In this document: piece by piece, positions 6,390 through 7,548 of the stretch
Position numbering within the stretch: the stretch's first letter is position 1
How the letters are laid out: each line of letters starts with the position of its first letter
NCBI GenBank assembly: GCA_945897655.1
Contig: CAMDHB010000165.1
Location: 1-7,548 of the forward strand
Direction: 5' to 3'
Source: Pseudorhodobacter antarcticus
Lineage (GTDB): Bacteria > Pseudomonadota > Alphaproteobacteria > Rhodobacterales > Rhodobacteraceae
DNA: 7,548 nt
The notes under the pieces: generated by a model
The model's input: only the letters and a program-made list of their open reading frames with translations
Database searches by the model: none
What the model was told of the DNA's origin: nothing
Made by a program: the position numbers and the translations under genes

Positions 6390-6414
6390 AAGGGGGCGTT
6401 ACGCCCCCTTTTTT
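6390..6414 (+). terminator. Intrinsic terminator of the peroxiredoxin gene, shared with the convergent dehydratase
   Basis: A 9-bp perfect stem, AAGGGGGCG (6390-6398) and CGCCCCCTT (6402-6410), closes on the 3-base loop TTA. On the plus strand it runs into a T-tract (6409-6414), 5 nt after the peroxiredoxin stop. On the minus strand the same stem is preceded by A residues but followed by TTCTGTG, so it is a weaker terminator that way. The loop TTA is, on the minus strand, the TAA stop of the pterin dehydratase. Confidence 0.9.
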
Positions 6415-6770
6415 GCTGCGTTCTCTTTAAAGAGGCAATCAACCGGTTCGGAATGGTCGCCGACAACGGTTGCCGTTCCGGCAAATTGGTCCATCTTGCG
6501 GGCCAGGTCGATGTCCAGCGCGGACAGACCATCGCAATCATGTGTGGTCAAGGTAACGTCGACCACGTTGTAGACATTGCTCCATTCCGGATGGTGGTTC
6601 ATCTTTTCGGCCGCTAGGGCCGCACGCGACATGAAACCCCAAGCTTCGGAAAAATTCTTGAACTTCCATATCTTGCGCAGGGCGTCGCGGTCGGGCACGG
6701 CGCGCCAGCCGGTTTCCCCCAAGGGGGGCAGGGCGGTTGCGCGGGCATCAGCGGGCAGAAGGTCGGCCAT
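6399..6770 (-). CDS. phhB: 4a-hydroxytetrahydrobiopterin dehydratase (pterin-4a-carbinolamine dehydratase)
   Basis: This small cytosolic enzyme (COG2154) dehydrates 4a-hydroxytetrahydropterin to quinonoid dihydropterin, classically recycling the cofactor of phenylalanine hydroxylase. The 123-residue protein shows the catalytic signature EKMNHHPEWSNVYN (55-68), then VTLTTHDCDGLSALDIDLA (72-90). His59, His60, Pro61, His77 and Asp78 are in place. About 25 residues follow the usual end of the fold (GTATVVGDHSEPVDCLFKEN region), longer than the minimal family protein. The start is ATG 6770: AAGGGA lies 5 nt upstream, and MADLL precedes the fold at a normal distance. An in-frame upstream ATG at 6812 would overlap the preceding gene and add a basic, non-conserved leader. 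It lies one base downstream of the COG3146 gene. No phenylalanine hydroxylase gene is visible, so the physiological substrate is open. Confidence 0.92.
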   Translation of the reverse strand: MADLLPADARATALPPLGETGWRAVPDRDALRKIWKFKNFSEAWGFMSRAALAAEKMNHHPEWSNVYNVVDVTLTTHDCDGLSALDIDLARKMDQFAGTATVVGDHSEPVDCLFKENAAKKGA

Positions 6771-6771
6771 T

Positions 6772-7548
6772 TCAGTCCCTTTCCTCGATCTGGTCCTTGC
6801 GGAACGGGCCATAGGCCGTCAGCAGGTCAATTTCCTCATCCACCGCGCGGCGTTCGCTGTCCAGATAGCGCGCCACGGCAGCCCGGAACGACGCATCGGC
6901 AATCCAGTGCAGCGAATGCACGGGGGTTGGCAGATAGCCGCGCGCCAGTTTGTGTTCGCCCTGCGCCCCAGCCTCGACCCTGCTCAGACCGTTCTGGATG
7001 GCCCAGTCGATGGCCTGATAATAGCACAGTTCGAAATGCAGGAAGGGGCGATCTTCGGTGCAGCCCCAGTATCGGCCATAAAGCGTATCCCGCCCGATGA
7101 AGTTCAGGGCACCTGCCACGGGCGTGTCGCCGCGAAAGGCCAGAACCAGCAGGGCATCGTCGCGCATCGTTTCATGCACAGCGGTGAAAAAGGCGCGGGT
7201 GAGGTAAGGCGTGCCCCATTTGCGGCCGCCGGTATCCTGATAAAACGTCCACATCGCGTCCCAATGGGCGGGTTCGATGGCGTCGCCGGTCAAGGCGCGG
7301 ATGGTCAGGCTGTGGCCTTGGGCCACCTCACGCTCCTTGCGGATCATCTTGCGCTTGCGGCTGGACAGGTCGGCAAGGAAGGCGTCGAAGGTCGCATAAC
7401 CCCGATTTTCCCAATGAAACTGTTGGGTTACGCGGTGCAGGGTGCCGTCCAGCCCCGTCAGCGCCTCGGCCTCTTCGGGCGTGCAGAAGGTGACGTGCAG
7501 GGACGATATGCCGTTTTGCCGGGTCAGGTCGATGGCGGTGTCCATCAG
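6772..7548 (-). CDS. COG3146 FemAB/GNAT-like acyltransferase (partial, N-terminus beyond right edge)
   Basis: The frame is open to the right edge, so about 258 C-terminal codons are visible of a protein whose family is usually nearly 400 residues. The ATG at 7545 is internal: its frame continues upstream, and the visible part begins in the middle of the fold. Conserved family blocks, in order, are QFHWENRGY, the basic SSRKRKMIRKER, DTGGRKWGTPYLTRAFF, GALNFIGRDTLYGRYWG, FLHFELCYYQAIDWAI and EAGAQGEHKLARGY. The fold is a GNAT/FemAB-type acyl- or aminoacyl-transferase (PF04339-like). The substrate is not established to my knowledge and cannot be inferred here. Its TGA is separated by one base from the start of the pterin dehydratase, so the two are co-transcribed. 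Confidence 0.9.
   Translation of the reverse strand: MMDTAIDLTRQNGISSLHVTFCTPEEAEALTGLDGTLHRVTQQFHWENRGYATFDAFLADLSSRKRKMIRKEREVAQGHSLTIRALTGDAIEPAHWDAMWTFYQDTGGRKWGTPYLTRAFFTAVHETMRDDALLVLAFRGDTPVAGALNFIGRDTLYGRYWGCTEDRPFLHFELCYYQAIDWAIQNGLSRVEAGAQGEHKLARGYLPTPVHSLHWIADASFRAAVARYLDSERRAVDEEIDLLTAYGPFRKDQIEERD
6776..6781 (-). promoter_or_regulatory. Shine-Dalgarno that fixes the start of the pterin dehydratase
   Basis: AAGGGA on the minus strand, 5 nt before ATG 6770, lies inside the last codons of the upstream gene (GAA AGG GAC TGA). It favours ATG 6770 over the in-frame upstream ATG at 6812 and suggests reinitiation after the upstream stop. Confidence 0.7.

Noticed and set aside
6771..6812. 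Extended start of the pterin dehydratase at ATG 6812
   Set aside because: It would overlap the end of the upstream gene by about 40 bases and add a basic leader not expected in the family. AAGGGA points to ATG 6770.
1..7548. A hidden defence, mobile or novel multi-gene system
   Set aside because: Every coding region belongs to a well-known housekeeping family, and no integrase, transposase, nuclease cassette or terminal repeats are visible. Only the 3253-3408 non-coding gap remains unexplained.

Overview
The window reads as ordinary chromosome from a high-G+C alphaproteobacterium, most likely a Rhodobacteraceae member. The reasons are the wording of the SMC N-terminus, the small GNAT protein, the COG3146 acyltransferase and the extended pterin dehydratase, plus an exact CtrA-type TTAA-N7-TTAAC box in an AT-rich gap. 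Almost every base is coding. The only stretches without a gene are about 98 bp (2705-2802), 156 bp (3253-3408) and 65-75 bp (about 5822-5895). The genus call is inference from remembered family sequences, with no search behind it.

Layout: (1) 1-2704, minus strand: smc, whose 3' part (C-terminal head) lies beyond the left edge. It starts at a TTG codon with a good Shine-Dalgarno and a plausible sigma70-type promoter. (2) 2803-3252, plus strand: a small GNAT acetyltransferase, divergent from smc. (3) 3253-3408: the one unusual non-coding region, between two convergent genes. It holds an exact CtrA-box match followed by three tandem inverted repeats. (4) 5818 down to 3409, minus strand: a tightly coupled operon of an FAD/NAD(P)H ferredoxin-reductase-like flavoprotein, rsmD (16S rRNA m2G966 methyltransferase) and a HAD phosphatase, joined by TAATG and ATGA overlaps. 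(5) 5896-6384, plus strand: a Prx5-type peroxiredoxin, divergent from the reductase and ended by a strong intrinsic terminator. (6) 7548 down to 6399, minus strand: a COG3146 FemAB/GNAT-like protein that continues past the right edge, then a pterin-4a-carbinolamine dehydratase one base downstream.

The genes cover chromosome organisation (smc), ribosome maturation (rsmD), redox and peroxide handling (the reductase and the peroxiredoxin, divergent neighbours) and small-molecule housekeeping (HAD, pterin dehydratase, acyltransferases). I see no mobile element, CRISPR array, tRNA or rRNA, toxin-antitoxin pair or defence cassette, and no coding system that looks novel. The item most worth a second look is the 3253-3408 gap, where three different sequences each fold into an 8-9 bp stem with a T-N-G-A tetraloop, 2 bp apart, just downstream of an orphan CtrA box.
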